Part shown: positions 1-6,968 of the stretch, piece after piece
Layout: every line of letters begins with the position of its first letter
Numbering within the stretch: the first letter of the stretch is position 1
From: Candidatus Aalborgicola defluviihabitans
GTDB lineage: Bacteria; Pseudomonadota; Gammaproteobacteria; Burkholderiales; Burkholderiaceae_C
Direction: 5' to 3'
Length of the DNA stretch: 64,000 nucleotides
Assembly (NCBI GenBank): GCA_016705575.1
Contig: JADIXX010000002.1
Span: 62,001 to 126,000, forward strand
Notes under the pieces: model-generated
What the model was told of the DNA's origin: nothing
The model's input: the letters and a program-made list of their open reading frames with translations, nothing else
Databases searched by the model: none
Program-made: the position numbers and the translations under genes

Positions 1-876
1 CTTGACCTGGATTTCAACCTGGGCCATGAGCAGGTCGGAGAGTTCTTCTTCCACCCGTTTGATGTCGCGGGACTTTTCTTTTTTAGGCTTTGAGGCCGTC
101 AGTTCAAACTCTGCACTGAGCTTTTTGACCAGACTTTCCGTTTCGCGCACCGACATCTTCTTGGCCGCAATTTGGTTGGCAGCGGTGATTTGGGTACCGC
201 GCTCCAACGACAGCAAGGCCCGGGCGTGACCCATATCCAGGTCACCCGCCATCAGCATGGTCTGCACCGGCTCGGCCAGATTCAACAGCCGCAGCAGGTT
301 GGAAGCCGCACTGCGCGAGCGCCCCACCGCCTGCGCAGCGGTTTCGTGCGTCATGCCGAATTCCTTGATCAGGCGTTGTAGTCCCTGGGCCTCTTCCAGC
401 GGATTCAGGTCTTCACGCTGCATGTTCTCGATCAGCGCCATGGCGGCAGCGGCCTCGTCCGGCACGTCGCGCACCAGCACCGGCACGCGGTCCAGGCCCG
501 CCAGCTTGGCAGCGCGGAAGCGACGTTCGCCAGCGATTATTTCGTACAACGGACGCACGGCAGAAGCACCTGTCTCAGGGGTGGGCCCCTGAGACTCCTT
601 ATTGCGGTGCAACCGAGCTTGGTCGTCGCTCAGGCGACGAACCAAGATAGGTTGCATGATGCCTTGGGCCTTGATGCTTTCGGCCAGCTCGTACAGCGCG
701 CCCTCGTCCATGCGGGTGCGGGGCTGGTACTGACCGGCCACCATCTCGGTGAGCAGCAGCGTGCTGGGCAGGCCCGAATTGGCAGCGCCCGCATCGGCGG
801 GTGCGCGGTCCTGGACTTTGGGGCCCAGCAGTGCTTCCAGGCCCATGCCGAGACCCTTGGGTTTTTTGGTGACCAT
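1..876 (-). CDS. parB: Chromosome-partitioning protein ParB (3' end beyond the window)
   Basis: ParB binds parS, spreads as a CTP-dependent clamp and works with ParA to segregate the origin region. The start ATG directly follows the stop codon of the upstream hydrolase gene (TAAATG). The N-terminal KGLGMGLEALLG motif is typical of chromosomal ParB. The nuclease-like core has MQPILVRR (about residues 74-81) and YEIIAGERRFRA (from about 111), followed by ALIENMQREDLNPLEEA and a helix-turn-helix with GRSRSAASNLLRLL. The C-terminal dimerisation domain is cut by the left edge. An unusual stretch of about 29 residues sits between the two core motifs where relatives usually have under ten. Its DNA is two inverted repeats (572-595 and 608-656). 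Confidence 0.97.
   Translation of the reverse strand, partial: MVTKKPKGLGMGLEALLGPKVQDRAPADAGAANSGLPSTLLLTEMVAGQYQPRTRMDEGALYELAESIKAQGIMQPILVRRLSDDQARLHRNKESQGPTPETGASAVRPLYEIIAGERRFRAAKLAGLDRVPVLVRDVPDEAAAAMALIENMQREDLNPLEEAQGLQRLIKEFGMTHETAAQAVGRSRSAASNLLRLLNLAEPVQTMLMAGDLDMGHARALLSLERGTQITAANQIAAKKMSVRETESLVKKLSAEFELTASKPKKEKSRDIKRVEEELSDLLMAQVEIQVK
572..595. repeat. Perfect hairpin inside parB insertion
   Basis: Ten-base perfect inverted repeat: GTCTCAGGGG at 572-581, four-base loop, CCCCTGAGAC at 586-595. It lies inside the extra segment of parB and is read in frame. No T-run follows on either strand, so it is not an obvious terminator. Confidence 0.85.
608..656. repeat. Large imperfect hairpin inside parB
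   Basis: Outer arms TGCAACC (608-614) and GGTTGCA (650-656) enclose inner arms CTTGGTCGTCG (618-628) and CGACGAACCAAG (635-646), which differ by one extra base. One arm encodes the conserved ParB residues MQPILVRR. The other arm is an inverted near-copy that encodes part of the extra segment, so the structure looks like an inverted duplication of native parB sequence. Confidence 0.8.
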
Positions 877-1503
877 TTAGGTGCTCCCTCTTTTCAAATC
901 AATCAATTGGTTCAACAATTTCCGCCCCTGTGGCCAGTCGCCCAGGCCCGACTCTGCGTTGATGTGGCCGGCGTGGCCGTAATCCACAAACTCGGCACCC
1001 CAGGCGTCGGCAAATTGGCGTGCGCGCGCGATGCTGCAATAGGGGTCATTCTGACTGCCCAGCAGCGTGCTGTGAAAGGGCAGCTTTTGCAATACCACGG
1101 GGGACCAGCTTTTCAGTGTGGCGCGCAGCTCCTCGCGCTCGGGGTCGCCGGGTGCCACCAACAGGGCGCCGACCACGCGGTCGGTGTTGCGCGAATGCGC
1201 GGCCCAGGCGGCAGTGAGCATGCAGCCCAGGCTGTGGGCGGCCAGAACCACCGGCTGGGTGGCGGCCAGCACGGCCTCTTCGAGTTGGGCCATCCAGTCA
1301 CCACGCAGCGGTTGCATCCAGTCATGCTGCTGCACACGTACGTCGCCATGCAGGGGTTCCCAGCGACTTTGCCAATGGTCAGGGTCGGAGTTTTGCCAGC
1401 CCGGCAGGACTAAGACAGTGAAGTCAGAGGCATGGGACTGCGAAACCGCTCGTGTCCCCCGGCCTTCGGCCTCCTCCTTTACCTCACTATTTCGCAGTCC
1501 CAT
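877..1503 (-). CDS. RBBP9/YdeN-type serine hydrolase in the par operon
   Basis: Small alpha/beta hydrolase of the RBBP9/YdeN family, substrate unknown. Family features are the strand VLVLPGWQNSDPDHWQSRWE near the N-terminus, the nucleophile elbow AAHSLGCML and the histidine region YGHAGHIN. It lies between parA and parB, ten bases after the parA stop and directly before the parB start, so it is probably co-transcribed with both. The start is unusual. The conserved domain has no ATG, GTG or TTG at its natural beginning. The nearest good ATG (1501-1503, preceded by GAGGTCAGAGGC) lies in the right arm of hairpin element 1, so about 28 N-terminal residues are encoded by repeat DNA. A start at 1551 inside parA is also open but less likely. 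Confidence 0.85.
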   Translation of the reverse strand: MGLRNSEVKEEAEGRGTRAVSQSHASDFTVLVLPGWQNSDPDHWQSRWEPLHGDVRVQQHDWMQPLRGDWMAQLEEAVLAATQPVVLAAHSLGCMLTAAWAAHSRNTDRVVGALLVAPGDPEREELRATLKSWSPVVLQKLPFHSTLLGSQNDPYCSIARARQFADAWGAEFVDYGHAGHINAESGLGDWPQGRKLLNQLIDLKRGST

Positions 1504-1517
1504 GCCTCTGACCTCAC
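1418..1517 (-). repeat. Covarying hairpin element, copy 1
   Basis: Arms 1418-1445 and 1490-1517 are inverted repeats of 28 bases with one mismatch. They flank a core that on the minus strand reads AGGTAAAGGAGGAG, apical stem GGCC-GAA-GGCC, then GGGGGACACG. The core matches copies 2 and 3, while the arms are unrelated in sequence but still pair. The element covers the last codon and stop of parA and the start of the RBBP9-type gene. Confidence 0.85.
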
Positions 1518-2299
1518 ATTTTCTGGATGCGCGCCACCATCTCTTGCGCAAAGCTCACAAAGGCCTGCGCACCCTTGGACGACGGATCAAACACCACGCC
1601 GGGTACGCCGTAGCTGGGCGCCTCAGCCAGACGCACATTGCGCGGGATGACGGTCTCGAACACTTTGTCGCCAAAGTGGGCCTTGAGCTGGTCGCTCACC
1701 TGCTGTTGCAAGGTGATGCGCGGGTCGAACATGACCCGCAGCAGCCCGATGATTTGCAGATCGTCATTGAGGTTGGCCTTGACCTGCTTGATGGTGTTGA
1801 CCAGGTCGGTCAGGCCTTCAAGCGCAAAGTATTCGCATTGCATAGGCACGATCACGCCATGGGCACAGCACAGGCCGTTGAGGGTGAGCATGCTCAAACT
1901 TGGCGGGCAGTCGATCAGCACAAAGTCGTACTCACCCTCCACAGCGGCCAGGGCTTGCTTGAGGCGGCGCTCGCGGCGCTCAACTTCCACCAACTCCACC
2001 TCGGCACCCGCCAACTCTCGGTTGGCGCCCAGAATGTCGTAGCTGCACCCGCCGGCCTTGAGCTTGTCGCTTTGGGCGCGGGCTTCGGCAATGCTGGCGG
2101 ATTCCAGTAATACGTCGTACACGGTGAGTTCCAGCTTGCGCTTATCCACACCGGAACCCATGGTTGCGTTGCCCTGCGGGTCCAGATCAACCATCAGCAC
2201 GCGCTGCCCTACCTTGGCCAAGCCGGCGGCCAAGTTGACGGTGGTGGTGGTTTTGCCGACGCCACCTTTTTGGTTGGCAACACAGAAGATTTTGGCCAT
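1514..2299 (-). CDS. parA: Chromosome-partitioning ATPase ParA (Soj)
   Basis: Cytoplasmic deviant Walker-A ATPase that binds DNA nonspecifically and moves ParB-parS complexes. The protein has 261 residues, normal for chromosomal ParA. The deviant Walker A KGGVGKTT is at residues 11-18, the switch DLDPQGNATMGSG follows at about 38-50, and Walker B is FVLIDCPPSLSML. A parS site lies 44 bases upstream of the start, as is common in par operons. The last codons and stop fall inside hairpin element 1. It belongs to the leftward mnmG-rsmG-lysE-parA-hydrolase-parB group. Confidence 0.98.
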   Translation of the reverse strand: MAKIFCVANQKGGVGKTTTTVNLAAGLAKVGQRVLMVDLDPQGNATMGSGVDKRKLELTVYDVLLESASIAEARAQSDKLKAGGCSYDILGANRELAGAEVELVEVERRERRLKQALAAVEGEYDFVLIDCPPSLSMLTLNGLCCAHGVIVPMQCEYFALEGLTDLVNTIKQVKANLNDDLQIIGLLRVMFDPRITLQQQVSDQLKAHFGDKVFETVIPRNVRLAEAPSYGVPGVVFDPSSKGAQAFVSFAQEMVARIQKM

Positions 2300-2342
2300 G
2301 GGGTGCTCAGAGAAAAATCGGAACGCAGGAATGAAGATCAGG

Positions 2343-2356
2343 GTTTCACGTGAAAC
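2343..2356. promoter_or_regulatory. parS: parS site 1 (upstream of parA)
   Basis: Perfect palindrome GTTTCACGTGAAAC, the core of the bacterial parS consensus bound by ParB. It lies between lysE and parA and could also autoregulate parA. Confidence 0.95.
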
Positions 2357-2371
2357 ATGGACGAATGTGAC

Positions 2372-2986
2372 TCAGCGCGATATCGCCAGCTTGATGCCAA
2401 AACCAACCAAAAACAAGCCGGCAACCTTTTCCAGCACACGCGTCACCATCGGGTTGGCGCGGATGCGTTCGGCCAAGAAGTAGGTCAGCAACACGGATGT
2501 CAGCCCGTATAAAAAGGTGATGACAGCAATGGTTGCCGCCATGAAACCATAGGTAACCAAACCCTGTTGGCGGGCCGGGTCGACGAACAGGGGAAAGAAC
2601 GCCATGTAAAACAGAATAGCCTTCGGGTTGAGCAGCGTAATCATCAGCGCCTGGCGCAGGTAGTGTCCCGCAGTAATAGTCAGCACCGGTGCCGAACCGG
2701 GTTTGGCCAGCAGCATCTTGGCACCCAGCCAAGCCAGGTATCCCGCACCCAGCCACTGCACCGCATGGAACGCATCCGGATAGGCCGCCAGCAGCGCCGC
2801 CACGCCGGCCACCGCCGACCACATCAACACCTGATCACCCAGGATCACACCCATGGTTGCACCCAACCCACCCCGGATGCCGCCCTTGCTGGTAGACGTG
2901 ATCAGCGCCAGATTGCCGGGGCCTGGGATCAACAAAAAGACGATGATGGTGACGACAAAAGTGCCGTAGTCGGTAACGCCAAGCAT
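2372..2986 (-). CDS. LysE/RhtB-family amino-acid exporter
   Basis: Inner-membrane exporter of 204 residues. Members export amino acids or homoserine lactone-type compounds, and the substrate here is unknown. The N-terminal hydrophobic segment carries the family motif FLLIPGPGNLALI, followed by GATMGVILGD, LLNPKAILFYMAFFPLFV and a C-terminal segment LFLVGFGIKLAI, consistent with about six membrane spans. The start at 2986 is chosen because AGGA sits just upstream and the family begins here. The longer reading frame would run through repeat DNA. It sits between rsmG and parA on the same strand, but repeat elements separate it from rsmG. Confidence 0.92.
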   Translation of the reverse strand: MLGVTDYGTFVVTIIVFLLIPGPGNLALITSTSKGGIRGGLGATMGVILGDQVLMWSAVAGVAALLAAYPDAFHAVQWLGAGYLAWLGAKMLLAKPGSAPVLTITAGHYLRQALMITLLNPKAILFYMAFFPLFVDPARQQGLVTYGFMAATIAVITFLYGLTSVLLTYFLAERIRANPMVTRVLEKVAGLFLVGFGIKLAISR

Positions 2987-3067
2987 GGGTTTTCCTAGGG
3001 GTTGGAGGGGTGAGTTTACGTTACGCCGTCTTGGGGTTGATTGACTGGGGTTGGGGAGGCTGGCCGG

Positions 3068-3151
3068 TGGAGTAGTCCTGGACGTTTTACTCCGTGTCCT
3101 CCGCCCTACGGGCTCCTCCTTTACCTGCGTAAAACGCCCAGGACTACTCCA
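3068..3151 (-). repeat. Covarying hairpin element, copy 2
   Basis: Arms 3068-3090 and 3129-3151 pair with one mismatch. On the minus strand the core is GCAGGTAAAGGAGGAG, apical stem GCCC-GTA-GGGC (3103-3113), then GGAGGACACGGA. The stem next to the core is CGTTTTAC/GTAAAACG, against CGTTTTGC/GCAAAACG in copy 3, a compensatory change. Confidence 0.88.
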
Positions 3152-3224
3152 GCCTACGGCGTTGGCTACATAACTTGGCGGGGGAGCTTTCGGTATTTGA
3201 GGCGAGTACAACCGAAGCCGGCAA

Positions 3225-3314
3225 GATGGGTTGGAGTGTGCGTTTTGCGCAGGTAAAGGAGGAGCCCGCGCAGCGGGCGGGGGACACGGAGCAAAACGCA
3301 CACCCCAACCCATC
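3225..3314 (+). repeat. Covarying hairpin element, copy 3
   Basis: Arms 3225-3248 and 3291-3314 (24 bases, one mismatch) enclose the same core as copies 1 and 2, here on the plus strand: GCAGGTAAAGGAGGAG, apical stem GCCCGC-GCA-GCGGGC (3264-3278), GGGGGACACGGA. Copies 2 and 3 therefore form an inverted pair about 75 bases apart. Confidence 0.88.
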
Positions 3315-3354
3315 CACAGCAATCGGTCAAAATCCAAAAGGAGGAACTGAAGGC

Positions 3355-4014
3355 TTACGCCCGACGCCCGCGCATCCACACAATGCACCGTTCCGCATCC
3401 AGCCCCGGCACCCGCAAAGGTTCCACGTGAAACACTTCAACCGCCGATGGCAAGGCTGAAATCTCCTGTTCCGGATGCTTGCCCTTTAACGCCATCCAGA
3501 CGCCCTGCTGTGCCAACGCCCCAACCGACCAACTAGTGAAATCCACCAAAGAGGCAAAGGCACGAGAGCTGATCACGTCGTACGGCTCAGTCAAACTTTC
3601 AACCCGCGCATGGATACCACGCAGGTTGGGTAACTTCAGGCTTGCCGCCACCTGCTGAATAAAGGCCGCTTTCTTGCCCACCGTATCCACACAATGCACG
3701 GTGATGGCGGGGCAGCAAATGGCAATCACAATGCCCGGCAGCCCAGCGCCCGAACCCACATCCAGCAATCGGGCTGTCCCCGATGTCACGTCACCACTCT
3801 GCAGCTGCCGCCGTAATGGCGCAATGGCCGTCAGGCTGTCCAGCAAATGGTGCGTCAGCATTTCGGCTGGCTCACGCACTGCCGTCAGGTTGTAAACCCT
3901 AGTCCATTTTTGAATCAAGTCCAGATAGTCCAACAGGTGCTGAATCTGCGCATCATCCAAGTTCAGATCCAGCTCCAACAGACCCTGGCGCAACCCCGGC
4001 TCCAGTGCGTGCAT
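3355..4014 (-). CDS. rsmG: 16S rRNA (guanine527-N7)-methyltransferase RsmG (GidB)
   Basis: Uses S-adenosylmethionine to methylate G527 of 16S rRNA in the cytoplasm. The protein has 219 residues. Motifs are YNLTAVREPAEMLTHHLLDSL (about 40-60), the SAM-binding DVGSGAGLPGIVIAI, and VISSRAFASLVDFTSW. Its start overlaps the mnmG stop by one base (TGATG), the usual coupled gidA-gidB pair. A parS-like site is embedded in the codons for VFHVEP near residue 195. Confidence 0.97.
   Translation of the reverse strand: MHALEPGLRQGLLELDLNLDDAQIQHLLDYLDLIQKWTRVYNLTAVREPAEMLTHHLLDSLTAIAPLRRQLQSGDVTSGTARLLDVGSGAGLPGIVIAICCPAITVHCVDTVGKKAAFIQQVAASLKLPNLRGIHARVESLTEPYDVISSRAFASLVDFTSWSVGALAQQGVWMALKGKHPEQEISALPSAVEVFHVEPLRVPGLDAERCIVWMRGRRA
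3420..3433. promoter_or_regulatory. parS: parS site 2 (inside rsmG)
   Basis: GTTCCACGTGAAAC differs from the perfect parS core at one position. It is read as protein in rsmG. Spacing to sites 1 and 3 is about 1 kb each, a usual parS cluster near the origin. Confidence 0.85.
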
Positions 4015-6065
4015 CAGGCAGACACCACTTCCGCCGCCGCATCGGGCGCGGCGTTGACCGAAAAGCCTCGAAAGTTGCCTTTCTTCAAATGGATTAGCAG
4101 CAACGAAATGGTGGCCGGGGTGATGCCCGACATGCGTGAAGCCTGCCCCAGTGTTTCAGGGCGCTGCTTGTTCAGACTCTGGCGCGCCTCAATACTCAGC
4201 GCCGTCACCTGCATGTAGTCCAGCTCTGCCGGCAAGCGCAGGTTCTCGTAGTGGCTGGCGCGCTCAACCTCGTCCTTCTGGCGGTCGATGTAGCCCGAGT
4301 ATTTGGCGGCAATTTCCACCTGCTCAATGACAGATGCCACAAACACATCTTGGGCCACGGCGACTGCCGACACCGCACCACCTGCCTCAACGGGGGTTTC
4401 ACGTGAAACATTCGGCGCCACTGGCAAGGCAGCGCTGGTGTAGCGCCCATTGTCCAACGACATCAAACCCGCATAGTCCACATTGGGGCGGCGCAGCAAA
4501 TCTGCCAGGCTGTACTCATGGTCAATGGCTTTGCCCAACACCCGCTCGGACTCTTCGGCCGGCAGGTTTTTAGGGCTGACCCAAATACCGCGCAGGCGCT
4601 GCGTCTCTGCCGCCACTGCATCGCGCTTGCGGCAAAAGGCGTCCCAGCGGGCATCGTCCACCAGACCCAGCTTGCGGCCGGCCTCGGTCAGTCGGGCGTC
4701 GGCATTGTCTTCGCGCAGTTGCAGGCGGAACTCGGCACGGCTGGTGAACATGCGGTAGGGTTCAGTCACGCCCTTGGTAATCAGGTCATCCACCAGCACG
4801 CCCAGATAGGCTTCGTCACGCGCGGGCACCCAGGCGTCGCGCCCCTGGCATTGCAGGGCGGCGTTGACTCCGGCGAACAAGCCTTGCGCGGCCGCCTCTT
4901 CATATCCCGTGGTGCCGTTGATCTGGCCGGCAAAAAACAGGCCTTGAATCTGCCGCGTCTCAAAGCTGCTTTTCAGCGAGCGCGGGTCAAAGTAGTCGTA
5001 CTCAATGGCGTAGCCGGGGCGCAAGATGTGGGCGTTCTCCAGCCCCGGCATGCTGTGCACCAGTGCAACCTGGATGTCGAACGGCAAGCTGGTGCTAATG
5101 CCATTGGGGTAGTACTCATGGGTGGTCAGGCCTTCGGGCTCCAGAAAAATCTGGTGACTGTCCTTGTCGGCAAAGCGGTTGATCTTGTCTTCGACGCTGG
5201 GGCAATAGCGCGGCCCCACCCCTTCAATCTTGCCGGTAAACATGGGGCTGCGGTCAAACCCGCTGCGGATGATGTCGTGGGTGCGCTCATTGGTGTGGGT
5301 AATCCAGCACGGCATTTGCGCCGGGTGCATGGCCACACGGCCCATAAAGCTGAACACCGGCATGGTCGGACTCATGCCGCCGGGCATGCCGTCGCCGGGC
5401 TGTTCCTGGCATTTGCTGAAGTCAATAGACCGGCCATCCAGGCGCGGTGGCGTGCCGGTTTTCAAGCGGCCTTGTGGCAGCTTCAACTCTTTAAGCCGGG
5501 CACTTAAGGAGATGGAGGGCGGGTCACCAGCGCGCCCAGCGGCGTAGTTGTTCAGGCCCACATGAATCTTGCCATCCAAAAAGGTGCCCGCTGTGAGCAC
5601 CACGGTCTTGGCGCGAAACTGGATGCCGATCTGGGTGATGGCACCCACCACCCGGGCGCCATCTCCATCACCCTCCACCGTCAAATCATCCACCGCCTGC
5701 TGGAAGATCCACAGGTTGGGCTGGTTCTCCAGCATGCGGCGAATGGCGGCCTTGTACAAAATACGGTCGGCCTGGGCGCGGGTGGCGCGCACGGCCGGGC
5801 CTTTGCTGGAATTGAGAATGCGGAACTGAATGCCCGCCTCGTCTGTGGCCAGCGCCATGGCGCCGCCCAGCGCATCCACTTCTTTGACCAGGTGGCCCTT
5901 GCCAATACCGCCAATGGACGGGTTGCAACTCATCTGGCCCAAGGTCTCGATGTTGTGGGTAAGCAACAGCGTCTTGCAGCCCATGCGGGCAGCCGCCAGC
6001 GCGGCTTCGGTGCCGGCATGGCCGCCGCCGACGACGATCACGTCGAAATCTTGTGGGTACAGCAT
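4014..6065 (-). CDS. mnmG: tRNA uridine-5-carboxymethylaminomethyl enzyme MnmG (GidA)
   Basis: FAD protein that works with MnmE to add the carboxymethylaminomethyl group to wobble uridine-34 of several tRNAs. The start at 6065 puts the FAD motif VVGGGHAGTEAA at about residues 11-22. Other family motifs are CNPSIGGIGKGHLVKEVDALGG, GLKTGTPPRL-like (RLKTGTPPRL), HEYYPNGIST, GQINGTTGYEEAAAQGL and the C-terminal EQVEIAAKYSGYI. At 683 residues it is longer than typical MnmG (about 630). Part of the excess is a stretch near residues 540-572, between YAGLMSL and EQVEIAAKY, that contains a parS site in frame (VSRET). Confidence 0.97.
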   Translation of the reverse strand: MLYPQDFDVIVVGGGHAGTEAALAAARMGCKTLLLTHNIETLGQMSCNPSIGGIGKGHLVKEVDALGGAMALATDEAGIQFRILNSSKGPAVRATRAQADRILYKAAIRRMLENQPNLWIFQQAVDDLTVEGDGDGARVVGAITQIGIQFRAKTVVLTAGTFLDGKIHVGLNNYAAGRAGDPPSISLSARLKELKLPQGRLKTGTPPRLDGRSIDFSKCQEQPGDGMPGGMSPTMPVFSFMGRVAMHPAQMPCWITHTNERTHDIIRSGFDRSPMFTGKIEGVGPRYCPSVEDKINRFADKDSHQIFLEPEGLTTHEYYPNGISTSLPFDIQVALVHSMPGLENAHILRPGYAIEYDYFDPRSLKSSFETRQIQGLFFAGQINGTTGYEEAAAQGLFAGVNAALQCQGRDAWVPARDEAYLGVLVDDLITKGVTEPYRMFTSRAEFRLQLREDNADARLTEAGRKLGLVDDARWDAFCRKRDAVAAETQRLRGIWVSPKNLPAEESERVLGKAIDHEYSLADLLRRPNVDYAGLMSLDNGRYTSAALPVAPNVSRETPVEAGGAVSAVAVAQDVFVASVIEQVEIAAKYSGYIDRQKDEVERASHYENLRLPAELDYMQVTALSIEARQSLNKQRPETLGQASRMSGITPATISLLLIHLKKGNFRGFSVNAAPDAAAEVVSA
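4396..4409. promoter_or_regulatory. parS: parS site 3 (inside mnmG insertion)
   Basis: Perfect GTTTCACGTGAAAC palindrome in the extra segment of mnmG, followed by A so that it matches the consensus outward too. Confidence 0.94.
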
Positions 6066-6134
6066 GAATGGGAGCAAGGGGAGGTAAGCCCCTGATTTTA
6101 CGGGCTGAGCCGATTTTTCGCGACAATCAGGGCC

Positions 6135-6725
6135 ATGACCCACGCACCTTTATCCGTTCTCATCTTTGCGGGCAGCACCCGCGAACATTCCTTCAACCGT
6201 CGATTGGCGCACAACGCAGCCACCATGGCCCGCGCCGCTGGCGCCCAGGTCACGCTTTTGGAGCTCTCCACGCTGGACATTCCGCTCTACAACGCCGACC
6301 TGGAAGCCCACGGCACGCCGCCGGATGTGATCCGCCTCAAAGAGATCATGGACGCGCACCCGGCCTGGATCATCTGCTCGCCAGAGTACAACGGCAGCTA
6401 CACCGGCCTGCTGAAGAACACCATTGACTGGGCCTCCAGTCCCGCCAAGAGCCACCCCTTGTGGATCAATGGCATCAAGCCGTTTGAAGGCAAAGTGGTG
6501 GGGCTGCTGAGCGCCTCCAACGGTGCGTTGGGCGGTCTGCGTTCACTGGAACACCTCAACCCGCTGTTGCTGAACCTGCAGTGCTGGGTCTGCCCCAAAC
6601 AATTCGCCCTGAGCCGCGCCGGCGATGCGTTTGATGAACAAGGCATGCTCAAATCCGAGGCGCACCGCAACAGCACCCAGGCGGTGGTGGACCAGGTGCT
6701 GTGGGCCGCACCGCGCCTGAGTTGA
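6135..6725 (+). CDS. NAD(P)H-dependent FMN reductase family protein
   Basis: Flavodoxin-fold reductase of 196 residues that moves electrons from NAD(P)H to FMN or quinones. Family signatures are the N-terminal strand-loop FAGSTREHSFNRRLA, which holds the FMN phosphate, the central CSPEYNGSYTGLLKNTIDW, and the SNGALGGLRSLEHL region. It is divergent from mnmG with only about 70 bases between starts. The exact acceptor (quinone, azo dye or chromate) cannot be read from the sequence. Confidence 0.9.
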   Translation: MTHAPLSVLIFAGSTREHSFNRRLAHNAATMARAAGAQVTLLELSTLDIPLYNADLEAHGTPPDVIRLKEIMDAHPAWIICSPEYNGSYTGLLKNTIDWASSPAKSHPLWINGIKPFEGKVVGLLSASNGALGGLRSLEHLNPLLLNLQCWVCPKQFALSRAGDAFDEQGMLKSEAHRNSTQAVVDQVLWAAPRLS

Positions 6726-6763
6726 CTTTGGCTTTCTAAATCACGCTTAGTGAAATAGGGCGC

Positions 6764-6806
6764 TAGCCCTCGTCAATATTGATTTAGTTGCTATATTATT
6801 TATAGC
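6764..6806 (+). repeat. 43-bp dispersed repeat, copy A
   Basis: Matches TAGCCCTCGT-N16-GCTAT-N7-ATAGC exactly in spacing. It lies in the 243-base gap after the flavin reductase gene. The last 17 bases form a short hairpin (GCTAT/ATAGC). Nothing else is recognisable in this gap. Confidence 0.9.
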
Positions 6807-6968
6807 AATTTGACAATCACCACTGCCGACCGAGCAAAAGGGTGCTTTCGGTTGAAATAAGTACAGCACTCCAATTGCCACCCGTAATTACCCTAGTTTG
6901 TCCTGTTTTAGACAGTGCAACCAAGTAAGGCGCGGTAAGGTGTGAGGCACTTTCGAAAGAAGAACACC

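Larger units (their letters stand above)
2987..3354. other. Intergenic repeat island, no gene
   Basis: This 368-base gap between rsmG and the LysE gene holds two large hairpin elements in opposite orientation (3068-3151 and 3225-3314). The open frames crossing it follow the repeats and match no family I recognise. I see no promoter or RNA gene. Confidence 0.75.
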
